A DNA stretch of 64,000 bases from Silene conica (GCA_029255685.2 CM055311.2:61655048-61719047); one strand, 5' to 3'; numbered from the stretch's first letter, positions 12,558 through 25,508 are shown. Notes: generated from the letters alone by a model not told the origin. Translations and numbers: made by a program.

Positions 12558-12576
12558 GAACTTCGGGACGAAGTTC
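12558..12576. other. Perfect inverted repeat just 5' of the polypurine tract
   Basis: GAACTTCGGGACGAAGTTC is an 8-bp perfect stem with a 3-nt loop. It recurs at 14727-14745 in the duplicated block and, in a different Tekay-type LTR context on the minus strand, at 54784-54802, in each case a few bases from the polypurine tract. Confidence 0.85.
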
Positions 12577-12579
12577 TTT

Positions 12580-12593
12580 TAAGGGGGAAAGAC
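12580..12593 (+). other. Polypurine tract
   Basis: TAAGGGGGAAAGAC immediately precedes an LTR start (TGTAATACC at 12594). The same tract precedes the second 3' LTR at 14763. This is the standard plus-strand primer position of LTR elements. Confidence 0.8.
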
Positions 12594-14374
12594 TGTAATA
12601 CCTCGCATTTTGGGGCTTGTCGAAGGTAAGCAATAGAGTTTTCGTTGTTAAATCGTTCGTTATTTGGCTTATTTTACACTCGTTTTGTGTGGGGTATTTG
12701 TGACTTAGGTGGGTTCGAATAGGGGATCTTGGGATCCTATTTTAATCTTGGTAGTATGGGGTTGCTAGGGGTCGAACTTGGGACCTATTGAGTGCCTTGA
12801 GTGGGCCTCGAATAGCGTGCCAAGGTAAGCCCACACACGGAATTTCTGAACAGCCACCTATAATCCTTCCCTGCCGCCATATATAGAGGGTATTTTGGTG
12901 GTCTTAACCCTATTCAAAAACAGATCTAGCTTTACCAAAACCTAGCCGCCACCTCAGAGAAGAGAAAACACCAGGGCACGGTGGTTTTAAGCAACCCTAA
13001 GACATCTCGTTTTGGCCAAGAAGCAGGGCTGATCACCACGATTTCTGTAACATTACTGTATGCATCTTTTTGTCGTTTGTTTTAGAGTAGATTTACAGTT
13101 TATATTCTGGTTGTTTTTACATAATCTTATGCTAGTATGTACAAAGTTTACATGTTGGTAATAGTTGTGGCGTCGTGGTTGTTTTTACACGTTTTTCGAG
13201 GCTGTCAAACACGGGGTCAGGGAAAGGGGTGGTACGTTTCATTCTGGTCGTGGTTGTTGCGTCTTTTCTAAATCAGTTTTTGGTGTTGGTTGTTGGTCGT
13301 CTGTTCTGGGTCTTTGGGTGCTGAAACTGGTGGGTCATAGGGGTTGTTTGTGGTAGTAGTCTCAGGTTGTGGAGGTGCGTAGTCACGGTGTTAAAGGGTT
13401 GGTTGTCAGGGGTGTTTATGGGTTGTTTTCTGTCGAAGTCGGGGGCAGAGGTTGATCAGGTGAGCGCTTGGGTGTTTGGGGGTGGTAGCAATGAGGACTC
13501 GGGGGAGGTCAGAGCATTGCTACCACCGTGTCTCGAGTCTGGTGTCCAGGGTAGGTGTTGGTGGTCAGGGGGGCTGATGGCGGTGGCTGGCGTAGTGTCG
13601 AATGGGGGGTTGAAGAGCGTCTGGTCAGTAGGAGGGGCTAGAAGTCGTGGTGTTTGGGGGTCTGGTTCAGACCACCGGCGGCTGGCGAGGCTGCTGCTGG
13701 TGGTTGTGTGGGTGGTCTACGGTTCAGGGAGCATGTCGGGGTGGTTGTAGGTGGTAGTCGGTGGAAAGACGCGGTGGTTTTGGGAGTGTCTGAACACGGG
13801 TGCTGGGCTGCCACGGCTGTTTTATTACTTATTATTATTATTATTATTAATATTTTAGTTGATATTATATTTAATGTTAGTTGGTTTTGAAATAATGTTT
13901 TTATGAGGAGATATTTTTACTTATGGCAAGTATAATTAGTATTTAAGTTTTAGCATCTTTTATTTATGGTAAGATTTAGTTTTGAATTTCAAATTCAAGT
14001 GGTTGTTTATTTCTTAGGGGTTGTTTTCTTTTAGTAGCTACTATATTTGGAAGTTACTATTTTGGGTAACTAGTTGTTGGAAAACTTTCTAAGTATAGGA
14101 AGTTTCTATAATTGGATTGTGTACATGTTTTACGATAATTAGGGAGTTTATTAATTAAATAATATACTTTTAGGTGGAAGTTTCCGTGTGGAGCACTTTT
14201 GAGTACGGTTGTGCGTTTGCTATTTGATTCTGCAACTACAGGTAGGGGAAGCTACTAATGTTCTATATTTGTGTAAACCGTTCATGATTGATATCAAACA
14301 TGTTGTTATATATTATCCTGTGATCCTTATATTGTGCAATTATATTATACTGTGTTAACGATGAGGCGATGAGA

Positions 14375-14515
14375 TAATGGGTCTTGTGTTTGGTGTGGAG
14401 ATAATGGGTCTTGTGATTGGTGTGGAGATAATGGGTCTTGTGATTGGTGTGGAGACAACGGGTCTTGTGATTGGTGCGGAGATATTGGGTCTTGTGATTC
14501 GGAGTGGAGATGATC
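14375..14515 (+). repeat. 27-bp minisatellite in the LTR
   Basis: Five units of a 27-bp repeat (ATGGGTCTTGTGATTGGTGTGGAGATA type) with small differences lie in the 3' half of the LTR; the same five units appear at about 16544-16685. Period judged by eye. Confidence 0.8.
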
Positions 14516-14762
14516 GACTTTCTATTTTTAGTATTATGGTTTGTTTACAGTTTTACTCTACTCAACCTCGTGGTTGACCCTGTGTATTCGTGAACACCTG
14601 TGATGAACCAATTATTGGGGAGCAGGTTGACAGGTTAAAGACTATGGGAGCTTAGGGAAGTGAGAAGCTTGGACCCGGACCTGTTTAGAGCATAGATCAC
14701 TTGAGAATAGTCACTTAAGTATGTTAGAACTTCGGGACGAAGTTCTTTTAAGGGGGAAAGAC

Positions 14763-17072
14763 TGTAATACCTCGCATTTTGGGGCTTGTCGAAGGTAAGC
14801 AATAGAGTTTTCGTTGTTAAATCGTTCGTTATTTGGCTTATTTTACACTCGTTTTGTGTGGGGTATTTGTGACTTAGGTGGGTTCGAATAGGGGATCTTG
14901 GGATCCTATTTTAATCTTGGTAGTATGGGGTTGCTAGGGGTCGAACTTGGGACCTATTGAGTGCCTTGAGTGGGCCTCGAATAGCGTGCCAAGGTAAGCC
15001 CACACACGGAATTTCTGAACAGCCACCTATAATCCTTCCCTGCCGCCATATATAGAGGGTATTTTGGTGGTCTTAACCCTATTCAAAAACAGATCTAGCT
15101 TTACCAAAACCTAGCCGCCACCTCAGAGAAGAGAAAACACCAGGGCACGGTGGTTTTAAGCAACCCTAAGACATCTCGTTTTGGCCAAGAAGCAGGGCTG
15201 ATCACCACGATTTCTGTAACATTACTGTATGCATCTTTTTGTCGTTTGTTTTAGAGTAGATTTACAGTTTATATTCTGGTTGTTTTTACATAATCTTATG
15301 CTAGTATGTACAAAGTTTACATGTTGGTAATAGTTGTGGCGTCGTGGTTGTTTTTACACGTTTTTCGAGGCTGTCAAACACGGGGTCAGGGAAAGGGGTG
15401 GTACGTTTCATTCTGGTCGTGGTTGTTGCGTCTTTTCTAAATCAGTTTTTGGTGTTGGTTGTTGGTCGTCTGTTCTGGGTCTTTGGGTGCTGAAACTGGT
15501 GGGTCATAGGGGTTGTTTGTGGTAGTAGTCTCAGGTTGTGGAGGTGCGTAGTCACGGTGTTAAAGGGTTGGTTGTCAGGGGTGTTTATGGGTTGTTTTCT
15601 GTCGAAGTCGGGGGCAGAGGTTGATCAGGTGAGCGCTTGGGTGTTTGGGGGTGGTAGCAATGAGGACTCGGGGGAGGTCAGAGCATTGCTACCACCGTGT
15701 CTCGAGTCTGGTGTCCAGGGTAGGTGTTGGTGGTCAGGGGGGCTGATGGCGGTGGCTGGCGTAGTGTCGAATGGGGGGTTGAAGAGCGTCTGGTCAGTAG
15801 GAGGGGCTAGAAGTCGTGGTGTTTGGGGGTCTGGTTCAGACCACCGGCGGCTGGCGAGGCTGCTGCTGGTGGTTGTGTGGGTGGTCTACGGTTCAGGGAG
15901 CATGTCGGGGTGGTTGTAGGTGGTAGTCGGTGGAAAGACGCGGTGGTTTTGGGAGTGTCTGAACACGGGTGCTGGGCTGCCACGGCTGTTTTATTACTTA
16001 TTATTATTATTATTATTAATATTTTAGTTGATATTATATTTAATGTTAGTTGGTTTTGAAATAATGTTTTTATGAGGAGATATTTTTACTTATGGCAAGT
16101 ATAATTAGTATTTAAGTTTTAGCATCTTTTATTTATGGTAAGATTTAGTTTTGAATTTCAAATTCAAGTGGTTGTTTATTTCTTAGGGGTTGTTTTCTTT
16201 TAGTAGCTACTATATTTGGAAGTTACTATTTTGGGTAACTAGTTGTTGGAAAACTTTCTAAGTATAGGAAGTTTCTATAATTGGATTGTGTACATGTTTT
16301 ACGATAATTAGGGAGTTTATTAATTAAATAATATACTTTTAGGTGGAAGTTTCCGTGTGGAGCACTTTTGAGTACGGTTGTGCGTTTGCTATTTGATTCT
16401 GCAACTACAGGTAGGGGAAGCTACTAATGTTCGATATTTGTGTAAACCGTTCATGATTGATATCAAACATGTTGTTATATATTATCCTGTGATCCTTATA
16501 TTGTGCAATTATATTATACTGTGTTAACGATGAGGCGATGAGATAATGGGTCTTGTGTTTGGTGTGGAGATAATGGGTCTTGTGATTGGTGTGGAGATAA
16601 TGGGTCTTGTGATTGGTGTGGAGACAACGGGTCTTGTGATTGGTGCGGAGATATTGGGTCTTGTGATTCGGAGTGGAGATGATCGACTTTCTATTTTTAG
16701 TATTATGGTTTGTTTACAGTTTTACTCTACTCAACCTCGTGGTTGACCCTGTGTATTCGTGAACACCTGTGATGAACCAATTATTGGGGAGCAGGTTGAC
16801 AGGTTAAAGACTATGGGAGCTTAGGGAAGTGAGAAGCTTGGACCCGGACCTGTTTAGAGCATAGATCACTTGAGAATAGTCTATGAGTTGTATTTTCTTT
16901 TGATCCGAACAGTTTTATCTTTTGGCTTTGTAAGGACTTGTTTGAGTTTAAATTTTATATAAAGTACTGTTTATCTTCCTTTGTATCTACTGCCTCGGGA
17001 AACCGAGATGGTAACACCTTTATTTATCTGAGGAGTCCTAGTTCAGGCCCTTAAATAAATGGGGGTGTTACA
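14763..17072 (+). repeat. 3' LTR of the Tekay-type element (full length, 2310 bp)
   Basis: The full LTR runs from TGTAATACC to GTGTTACA. Near its end are a hairpin CTCGG-GAAA-CCGAG (16994-17007) and an AATAAA-type poly(A) signal in TTAAATAAATGGGGG about 20 bp from the end, flanked by the complementary CTTTATTTA stretch. This is the copy next to the AATAT target duplication. Confidence 0.88.
16994..17007 (+). other. GAAA-tetraloop hairpin near the LTR end
   Basis: CTCGG, GAAA, CCGAG: a 5-bp stem capped by a GNRA-type tetraloop. At the same place in two other LTRs of this window (34221-34235 and, on the minus strand, 51864-51878) the sequence is CTCGGA-CAT-TCCGAG. The stem is kept while the loop differs. 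Confidence 0.7.
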
Positions 17073-18083
17073 AATATCTAATATGGGCAATACTTTCTAC
17101 ACTAGAAAATATACCAAGAAAAAGATTATATTGATTGAGAGGATATTAAGATGAATATGACCAACTATCAACATAAAATGAACTAGTGTAATCTATTGTG
17201 GAGTGAACACAATATATAAAGAAGAGGAACTTTTTCTCTTCCCTTGGGTGAGCACAACACAAGCAAAGAATGGAGAAGAGCAATTCTTTTTTGTCTTACC
17301 TATAAGCTTAAGTCACATCTAGTCTTAAGCCTAATCATTTTAGGTAATAATTATTTATCTTATTCATAATAAGGAAATAATCATAACACAAAACACACAT
17401 GCATGCACACACACATTACACGGCACCCACATATGTAAAATGGGTTCCATTTTATGTTTTACATTTTGTCAATTGTAAAATGTCACAAGTGTGACATATC
17501 ACATGTTGTATGACATTAGGTAATTAAAATATGTATTCAAATAATTTAAATACAATTTCTTATTTCATAAATAATATTTAACCTTTAAGTACCAATTACC
17601 AATTTAATATGTAAAACACGTCATTTTTATTTCTCGTCAAAATGATATACAAACTCTTTGTAATCATTACCTATTGATAACCCTTACCGATAAAAATACG
17701 ATCACAATTATCGAGTATAAAATAATTACTTATTTTATTATAAACGAATCTCATATAATCTTATTATCACGAGAAACATACCACTCATTAATCTCGTTCA
17801 TATTAGGCATTAATAAATTCATATCGTATACGAATTATTAACTTTAATGTTCCGGGCAACATCCTTTAGGTGTGACCTTTAGGTATCAACTGATCACCAC
17901 CGTCATATGACGATAATGTCAAACTATTTAAAGTCATTCATTACCGGCAAATGACGACCAATCGACTTTATAATTTATCATTCCTTCCGTATTTAGTATA
18001 TAAATATACATGAGATTTTATGATTTTATAATAATTAATAAAATCTTGTGATCGCACTATTGCCGATGACACTTATCCCGACA
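17073..18083 (-). mobile_element. Putative 3' LTR of a minus-strand copia-like element
   Basis: On the minus strand this begins TGTCGGGATAAGTG directly after a copia-type polypurine tract (CAAGTGGGAGAT, 18084-18095 on the plus strand as its complement). It is AT-rich, and a TATA-like TTTATATATTG lies at about 17210-17220. It continues across the Tekay-type insertion into 6197-6469, giving an LTR of roughly 1.2-1.3 kb. A matching 5' LTR was not recognised, so this rests on the polypurine tract and the gag frame upstream. Confidence 0.55.
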
Positions 18084-21000
18084 ATCTCCCACTTGTCCGA
18101 TACAAGTGTGCGCGTCACCAATTTTGTTGTCCTATTACAATCTCCCACTCAATGCAAGTCATCATCACAGGTCGTACTTGCAAGTTATCATATCTAGAGT
18201 GATTTTTCTCGATCTGGAGATATAACTGATTTGACCGGAATTATCTACACTAGATACATTCCGAGCGTGGCCACGCTTTTCCAGTTAACTACTTCTCGAG
18301 TGGCCTTGAGATTTTGGATAACCCTGACAAGGGGTGGACACTTCCTAATCGTCCCATTCCCTTCGGCTAGCCACAACCCATCATAACCCAAAAGATTCCC
18401 TTATAAACCTCATTACGAAAGTGTGTTAGGACAAAAATCAAAGTTACTCTGACACCGTGCTCCCTTAGCGGAATAGTCACTAGTCAAAGAATCGACTCAT
18501 TCAGAATACGGTAGTAGCTCCCGCCACGACCAGACAATTTATATAAATAAATATCTGCTAGAGCTCTATAAGCGGTCACGAGTCCGACAGAGTGTTCTTA
18601 ACCGTCTGCCTATGTGATCGACTTGTCATTCCACATGACTCTATGGCACATTGTACTTGCCATCAATCGCCTCACAATCTAGTTACCTCGAGACGTCACC
18701 TCATGGTGGTAACTAGGGACAATTACAATGTCAATCATAGTTCACTTTAATGGAGTTCAAAGTTTGTCTCCACAAGCCATTTGGATATGACAAAGTAATA
18801 GAAAGAGTTATTTAAAACTCAAAACTACAAGTACGATTATCACATCTGATTAATCAATACCCTCTTACCACTTAATGTGCATAATCTTAAGTGTAACTCT
18901 GCATTTGCAATAAAGTTTCTAGGTTTTTAAACCTTTTATGAACGGCAGGATTTCTTCATGTTCACATTATCACTATAACACTTGAACACTTCCAAATAAA
19001 TTTCTAGGTTCTTATCTAGACTCACTCTCTTTATCTCAAAAGAGTCCAGTTATCTCATAACTCATGATACGGTTATATTGGACCAAGGAACTCATAGCTT
19101 CAAGGTATACTATCCAATCACCATGTACTTTACATATTTTGTAGATTTCTGTAATGACAACGTAACACGCTTACAAGTCATACAGACTGTGTATAAAATC
19201 AAGGTTGGTCTTGGATTATTACAAATCCTTGGATTATCCTAAATCTTTGAGTTCGGAAACTCTAGTTCTTGTGTAAACCCTTCACACATAACTAAGTTTT
19301 CCTTCCAAAGCTCTTGAATAATCCATCGATTCTACTTGAGAATTCATGACGATTCTTAATGGCTCAATCCTTTCACACATCATGCTCTAAACATGTCATT
19401 CATCATGGACGTGAGCATTCTTGTTCACATGAAACTGCTAATGGCGGAAACATTGTAACTCGGATCATGTGAACGCGAGTGTAAAGGTTCGATACCATGA
19501 CCCTCTCATGGTATTTCTATCTTCATCTCCATGAATAACCTTCATGTCCTTTAAGGTTCGATAAATAACCATAACCCTCTTATGGTAATTTTATATTCAG
19601 CTCTATGAATAACTTTGATATCCTCAAAACAAATAAGATGTCACTATGATCTCTATTAAACATCCCATGCTTAATTAGATCTATATATAATGTCCACACA
19701 TTTCATCTAGAATTGAAAACTCAAATATTTCCTCGAAGTATATCCTTGTCATTCTTAATGACTAATGAGTTTGATTCCAAGGATGATAAAAGCTCCCACT
19801 CAATTTCACATTCTTAACGTGAAAGTAAAACTGCCACTCAATTCGACATGTTTCTTATAAACATTCAATTGAATTGAATCGACCATTTATAATCAAGCTA
19901 ATCATGATGAAATCTCATGCGTTTAAAAAACATCCCTTCCAAATACACATTTGGGAGGAGATTTCTAATACTAGCTTCTCTCATTCTCTCTTAGAATGAT
20001 GTACGGAACTGGTTCAAGCATAGTTACACACTTAATGATGCTAAAAGACATTTGGATGTCTCATTTTTTTTCTATACTTCACAGAATAAATCATTTTTAT
20101 TTGTATATATTCTAAACTTTGCTTCCTTAAACTTTGTATTGCGATAGACATACTTAGATCATATCTAATTCCAAGAGCATCTTCTTGTGTCATGCAAAGA
20201 TTTTCTTTTAAAAAATTTCTTCTTGTCTCCTCACTTAGTTACTTATAAGAACTTCTTCTAATAGTTACTCATGCATGTCGCATTCCTCGAGAACATCTCG
20301 TAAAAGATTGTTCCTTCTTTCCGAATATAGATCCCATCTATTTGATAAACTATTCGATAAACTTTTTATCTTAAGGCTTGTGGCTATAAAATTCTCCCAC
20401 TCTATCTTTCAAATAAATGCTCTACTTATTTGCAAAGATAGTCATTAGCCACAAGTGATTATTTAAGAATGAGGATAATATATATGTCACAAGAATAGTG
20501 AAAGACTATATGAAAATTTTGAACTTTAAACTTGATGGATTTATTAATAGATCTTATCTATAAAAGTTGTTTTTAATGTCCCCTAATTATGAGTTCTTGA
20601 CTCAAAATTTATGATTGATATAATAAAACAAAGCTCCTAGTTTTAATGGATTTTCAATCATCTTACATTTATATGCTATACTCAATTCAAATGATTTCAT
20701 GTTTCTATAATGCAAGGGTGTGTGAAGGTTAATTTAGAACATAATAACATAAAGAGTGAACTTGGGTTGAAAACCAAGTCACTAAATCCAAAATGCAACC
20801 ATTGTTTGATGGAAATAATTTCCAAGTCTGACTAGGAAATAAGATGTTCTTAAAACAACACACAACTTAAAAATAAAAGCAAAACAAAATGAGATCAAGC
20901 TCTAATAGATAATCCTTCTTGGGTAGCTACTTCTAGCAATCCTTTGGACAATCTAAGATGGTTTCTCCTAGCTTTTATCCTTGCCTGAATGCCCTATTTA

Positions 21001-21990
21001 CCATAAAAAGAGCATACATCACAACTTGTATCATATATCAAATGTGATAAAAACATGAAAGAATGGTTTAGTTAAATACCTACTAGAACAATCTTTCCAG
21101 ATTTGATGTCGGCAAGGTACTTGAAACAATTTCTTTTCCAATGCCCGGAGCCATTACAATAATAGCACTTAACCTCATCGGAGGTTGCCTTCTTGGTTTT
21201 AGAGCTGCTAGCCTCGGAAACCACCTACTTTCCCTTATTAGGAGTTTGCTTCTTCAAGCTTTTCCTGCCTCCTTTCTTCAAGGTTCCCTTGATCTTTGTG
21301 TTTACATTGAGCACATCCTTTGAGACGCTAACATTTAGCCTCATGTCCATTTCCGCTTGCACAAGCATTTTGTGCAACTCTCTAGAGACACGTTCAAGTT
21401 TTGCATGTTAAAATTCACCCAGAATTGAACATACGCTTTAACTTTGGACAAGGAGTGTAGGATTCGATCAATTACGAGATCCTTAGGAATTTCAATTTGA
21501 TGCATTCTTAGAGTCTCAACATGCTCCACCAATTTGAGCACATTAGGGCTAACCTTTTGCCCTTCCTTATAGTTGAGATCAAAGAAAGCGAATGCCGCTT
21601 CAAATTGGACTATTCTCGAAGCCTTCGAGAAACTAGTCACTAGCTTTGCGTAAATTTCATACGCGGTGCCCATCTTTATGGCACTCCTTTGAAGCTCCGG
21701 CTCAATGGAGTAAATCAAAACATTTTTGATTGCCGCCAATTCTTTATGGTAGGCCTCATAGGCCCTCCGTACGGCGGCCGTGGATTCATCGGTAGGAGCG
21801 GCGGGTGAAGGTTCGGTAAGGTAACGAGTCTTATCGTCACCTTGGGCGTCCAATTTCAATTGGGCGTCCCAATCGGCAAAGTTTGACCCATTCTTCTCAA
21901 GTTTACAACGATCCATAAAGGATCTAAGCCAAGAAACGTTTGTTGCGGAGTTTGCATTGGAAGTCGACATTTCGAATGATGAATGAATAC
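18084..21990 (-). mobile_element. Ty1/copia-like internal region with gag but no visible pol
   Basis: On the minus strand, 21970-21341 encodes a UBN2-type gag (MSTSNANSATNVSWLRSFMD start, then EKNGSNFADWDAQLKLDAQG and a helical region typical of copia gag). A CCHC knuckle, CYYCNGSGHWKRNC, follows at about 21175-21130. Beyond it, about 2.9 kb up to the polypurine tract (18084-18095) has no readable protease, integrase, RT or RNase H on either strand. This may be a gag-only non-autonomous element or one whose pol was replaced; the copy is broken. A ~70-bp tandem duplication containing AAGGTTCGATA lies at about 19486-19625. Confidence 0.7.
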
Positions 21991-21999
21991 GTTACTAAA

Positions 22000-23448
22000 A
22001 AATTAAAATTGTAGAAATTAAACACTTATCGTTTTAATAGTTGTAATAAACAAGATTTTAAGCATTTATAAAGTGACCTCAACCCAACTTACATAAATGA
22101 TTCCGAGACCCAAATCAATACTAATTTCCATGTGGAACACCGGTCCCTCTACACTTTCGTTAGCACGACTTGGTGGATTTAACTCTTTAATCGGTTCTAC
22201 ACTAGAACTCTCGGTCGATAGAATTACATTAATTCAATCTCCTTGAATTGGCTCCGGAACACGTGTGGAACACCGGTCCCTCTACACTCTTTCGTTGAGC
22301 CCAACCCAAATTTTGATGTAATAACACTTATTCACGCACCCAACATATTAAGGTTTGTACCCCGGTGTAGCCGAGCCTACTCCCGTATGAAATTGGGATC
22401 TATGGTTCTAATATTTGGTACAACCAATGCTCAATTATTTAATAATGTCGCGGTCTTGACAATTTATTATCTATCACGTTTTAAGTGAACTAAAGCGGTG
22501 AACTCAATAATTAATTGCCACGGTCAATATATCGTATATATGGTTGCGGTTTTTACGGATTTGCGTGATAATAACTTTTATAATCACTCTAAATTACATA
22601 AATCTTATTTATGTCCAAGTTAATCATCCTAACACATTTTAGGCATCAAAACTGTGTCCCACCAAATTTTGATCATGATTCAACTCGATTTAATATATAT
22701 TGTTCGATAATTAGTCGCATTTACGGGTAAAATAATATAACAAGCCAAACGAGTCCTACAAATTTCGAAAAATTTAAAATTTAAATTTTGAATATTCTGA
22801 AATTTTCTCAACATTCCAGAACCAAAAGTTATTAGTATTTCGAAAATTATTAATTTATTTCACAAATAAATCATAAAACAAGCATTTTTAAGTCGTAAAT
22901 TTAAAAAATATTATAAAATGATGCAATAAAATAATAATAATATATTTAGACTTTCTAAAACACTTTCAGAATCTCAAATGGACTGAAAAACACGGCCCAA
23001 AGCCGAAAAATGCTTTATGACTCTAACAACTCCAATTATTCACTTTATCTTATAAAATTAATAATTCAAAAACCAGGAACTTTCTAATTCCCAAAGTTCA
23101 TATCTGACGTTAATATCATATATAACATCTAAGGGTAACATTTCAGGCCAAAAATTTAATATTTACTATTTTTAACACAATATGTCATTATTTAGCCGAT
23201 TTTAACCATTAAAATCATAAATCATGCATTATTAGATAATAAAATCCCAAAATTTACATACACTCTGTAAAGATTTCATATGACACTGTATAAAAATTTC
23301 ATGGCCAAATTTCAACTCAAACTATTTAAGCGGAAATTAGTCACTATTAATTCGATTTTCACTCTAAAAATCAATAATCATGCAATATAAGATGCTTAAA
23401 TCTGAACATTTACAAGAACACTTTAAAAATTGCATGTGACGTCTCATA
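22000..23448. other. Non-coding repeat-derived sequence upstream of the minus-strand gag
   Basis: No gene is seen. A short sequence, TGTGGAACACCGGTCCCTCT, occurs twice (about 22134 and 22263), about 128 bp apart, within a region that may be the 5' leader or 5' LTR of the minus-strand copia-like element. I found no primer binding site and cannot place an LTR boundary. Confidence 0.4.
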
Positions 23449-23640
23449 CACTACAATAAAATACGTGATCTGCGACGGATTTTTTGCGACGGACTGAAAT
23501 TCCGCAAATAAAGGCTTGCGACGGATTTTGCGACAAAATATTGACTTGAGACAGAATTTGCGACGGATCCAAAATTTCTCAACCCACGAACTGAAAGTCA
23601 AATGGCAGGGACTCACATAATAAAATTTTTGAAAAATATA
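23449..23640 (+). mobile_element. CACTA (En/Spm-type) terminal fragment
   Basis: The piece starts CACTACAATAAAATACGTGA and then has at least four TGCGACGGA/TGCGACAAA words spaced over about 130 bp, the subterminal repeat arrangement typical of plant CACTA transposons. The opposite terminus with the matching inverted end was not found, so the extent of this element, and whether the copia element at 23792 landed inside it, are unknown. Confidence 0.7.
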
Positions 23641-23791
23641 GTAAACGTGATTTCACAATCCTCGCAAAAAACCCACGCGAGGACTCACACTACATACCCT
23701 CTACTTTGGAGTTGACATTGGAATCAACACCTAAGAAGACAAAATGTTCACAGAATCATGTCTCATTTTCACTAATCATGTCATAGGTTAA

Positions 23792-24218
23792 TGTTGTAAT
23801 ATGAAGAGATTATGACCAGATAATTAAGATATTACAATATATTTTATGCACCAATTATGGCTTGATTATGAATAATTAAGGATACAATTATATCATATTA
23901 TTCTGCACATAATTCTCGCCTAAAATACATACTGTGATTTGAGTAAATAAGGATACAGTGATATCCTATTATTCTATTTATTATTCTCGCCTAAAATAGA
24001 TGCGGTAATCGGCACTATAAATTGAGATCATTTCTGTGTGAAATGACACACAGAAATTACAGAACCTTATACAATATAAACTACACAATAAAGCTTTCAT
24101 TACTAAGTGTGTTTTTGGATTTGGGGTGTGAATACTACCGGGTTACCGAAGTCGTGGACGGAGCGCAGCACTACCAGTACGAGTACCAAATAAGGTCAGT
24201 AACGATTATCCTCCTACA
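23792..24218 (+). repeat. 5' LTR of the copia element
   Basis: Starts TGTTGTAATATG and ends CTCCTACA. TATA-like CACTATAAATTGAG lies at about 24013-24026. Partner LTR at 30870-31296. Confidence 0.93.
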
Positions 24219-24219
24219 G

Positions 24220-24231
24220 TGGTATCAGAGC
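24220..24231 (+). other. Primer binding site (initiator Met tRNA)
   Basis: TGGTATCAGAGC starts one base after the 5' LTR end. It is the usual plant sequence complementary to the 3' end of initiator methionine tRNA. Confidence 0.92.
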
Positions 24232-25508
24232 AAGGTTGTGTCTTGTCTCCGTCCCGATTTGAATCAATTTTATTTTAAATTAATCATGTTAACCGTATGT
24301 CTCTGATTAATTTCTACAAATATTGGTTCATACTTTTTTCGTATATATAGATTCATACGTTGTTTTTGTATATATTGATTTATTATTCATATGCATATGA
24401 TACCATTTCTTTAGTTTTCTAAAGAAATCTGATAAACTTAAGATCTTACCCATCTTCTGTCGTCCGTTCTTTCGCTTGTAATTCCTTGTCTCGATCAAGC
24501 TTCGTGTGTGTCACGGAGCACCATTTGATACTGAACTGATGCACGTGTGTGTCACGCGCTGCAACCTATCAGAGGTGGCTCGATTTTTCCGGCACCGATC
24601 TGAATGATAGATCCAGTCGTTCATGGGGTTGGTACAAGGGTGATACGTTCTATGCTAATGTCGACTGTGTGACGGTAGGCGGCGTCTAATTCGTAATTAA
24701 ATATAAGAAGTGAAACCTGTTTGATTTTGAAACTCTGGATACATATTTTTTGTTTTTGATGGAATATCAACGGTTGGTTTGGGTTTTCTCTTAACAAGGA
24801 AGATAAGAGTATAGATAGTAGTCTTGTTTTCTAGATAAGACTTATGCAGAATCCTTTTTTCAATATTTTTTTTATATAATTTTTTATTTGTGGTGGGTCT
24901 TTATGCTGACACATTACATGTGAATATGTAAAGGATATTGTTTATTTATAAAGTTGTACTGTGTGGTCACTTCTTCCTGCATATAAAATTGTTTTGCAGT
25001 AATCTATCTATCAGTTATACGTAGTACATCGGTATATTATCATAAAATAAGTCTCGTCTTATTTTTTTTATGCATGATTATTGGACCGTAAATTATGTAC
25101 TTTACTGTTCTCGTCCTTTTTGCTTCCGCTATTATATTATTTTATTTTATAATCATGCGTACTTTCATTCTTTACGAATCTGTTTTGTACGAGAATCTTA
25201 TTTTGAATATATTTCAATTAAAATTATTATAACATTGCAAATTTGTTTTACTCTCTTTTATCTTTGTGATTTAATAGAATGCTAATTTGTTTGGCTAAAT
25301 TTTATGAATAATTGAATTAGTTTCATCATAAAATTGTTGTAGTAAAATTAAATTAAGATATATTATCGTTTATGTCATTATGTGATGATTATGAGCTAGG
25401 CAAAATTTTCGAACATAAGATATAAGTGTGTGATATTTCTCGTAATTTAATTTTTAGTATCGTGCCTAATGTCCATTTATTGAATATATACTTGTAGATG
25501 CTAAGAAT

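Larger units (their letters stand above)
12542..14710 (+). repeat. First copy of a 2169-bp tandem block (polypurine region plus LTR)
   Basis: The block from TCACTTAAGTATG, through the polypurine tract, to GAGAATAG near the LTR end is repeated immediately at 14711-16879 with a period of exactly 2169 bp. I saw one substitution (TTCTATATT here, TTCGATATT in the other copies). The repeat is therefore recent, and probably arose by unequal exchange or slipped repair at the 3' end of the element after or during insertion. Confidence 0.88.
6470..17072 (+). mobile_element. Ty3/gypsy chromovirus (Tekay/Del-type) LTR element, very young, broken
   Basis: The insertion begins TGTAATACC and ends GTGTTACA, and is flanked by the exact 5-bp repeat AATAT (6465-6469, 17073-17077). 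It holds LTR-derived sequence at 6470-8300, one long gag-pol frame, a polypurine tract and LTR copies at the 3' side. The 3' block is duplicated in tandem (12542-14710 and 14711-16879). By eye the three LTR copies differ at only about one position over roughly 1.8 kb, so the element is very recent. Pol order (protease, RT, RNase H, integrase, chromodomain-like C terminus) and the long (2.3-kb) LTR fit the Tekay/Del chromoviruses. It is a broken copy with about one major break. Confidence 0.9.

Noticed and set aside
21141-21411. Two plus-strand frames of 60 and 72 aa
   Set aside because: They are opposite-strand shadows of the copia-type gag and zinc-knuckle region.
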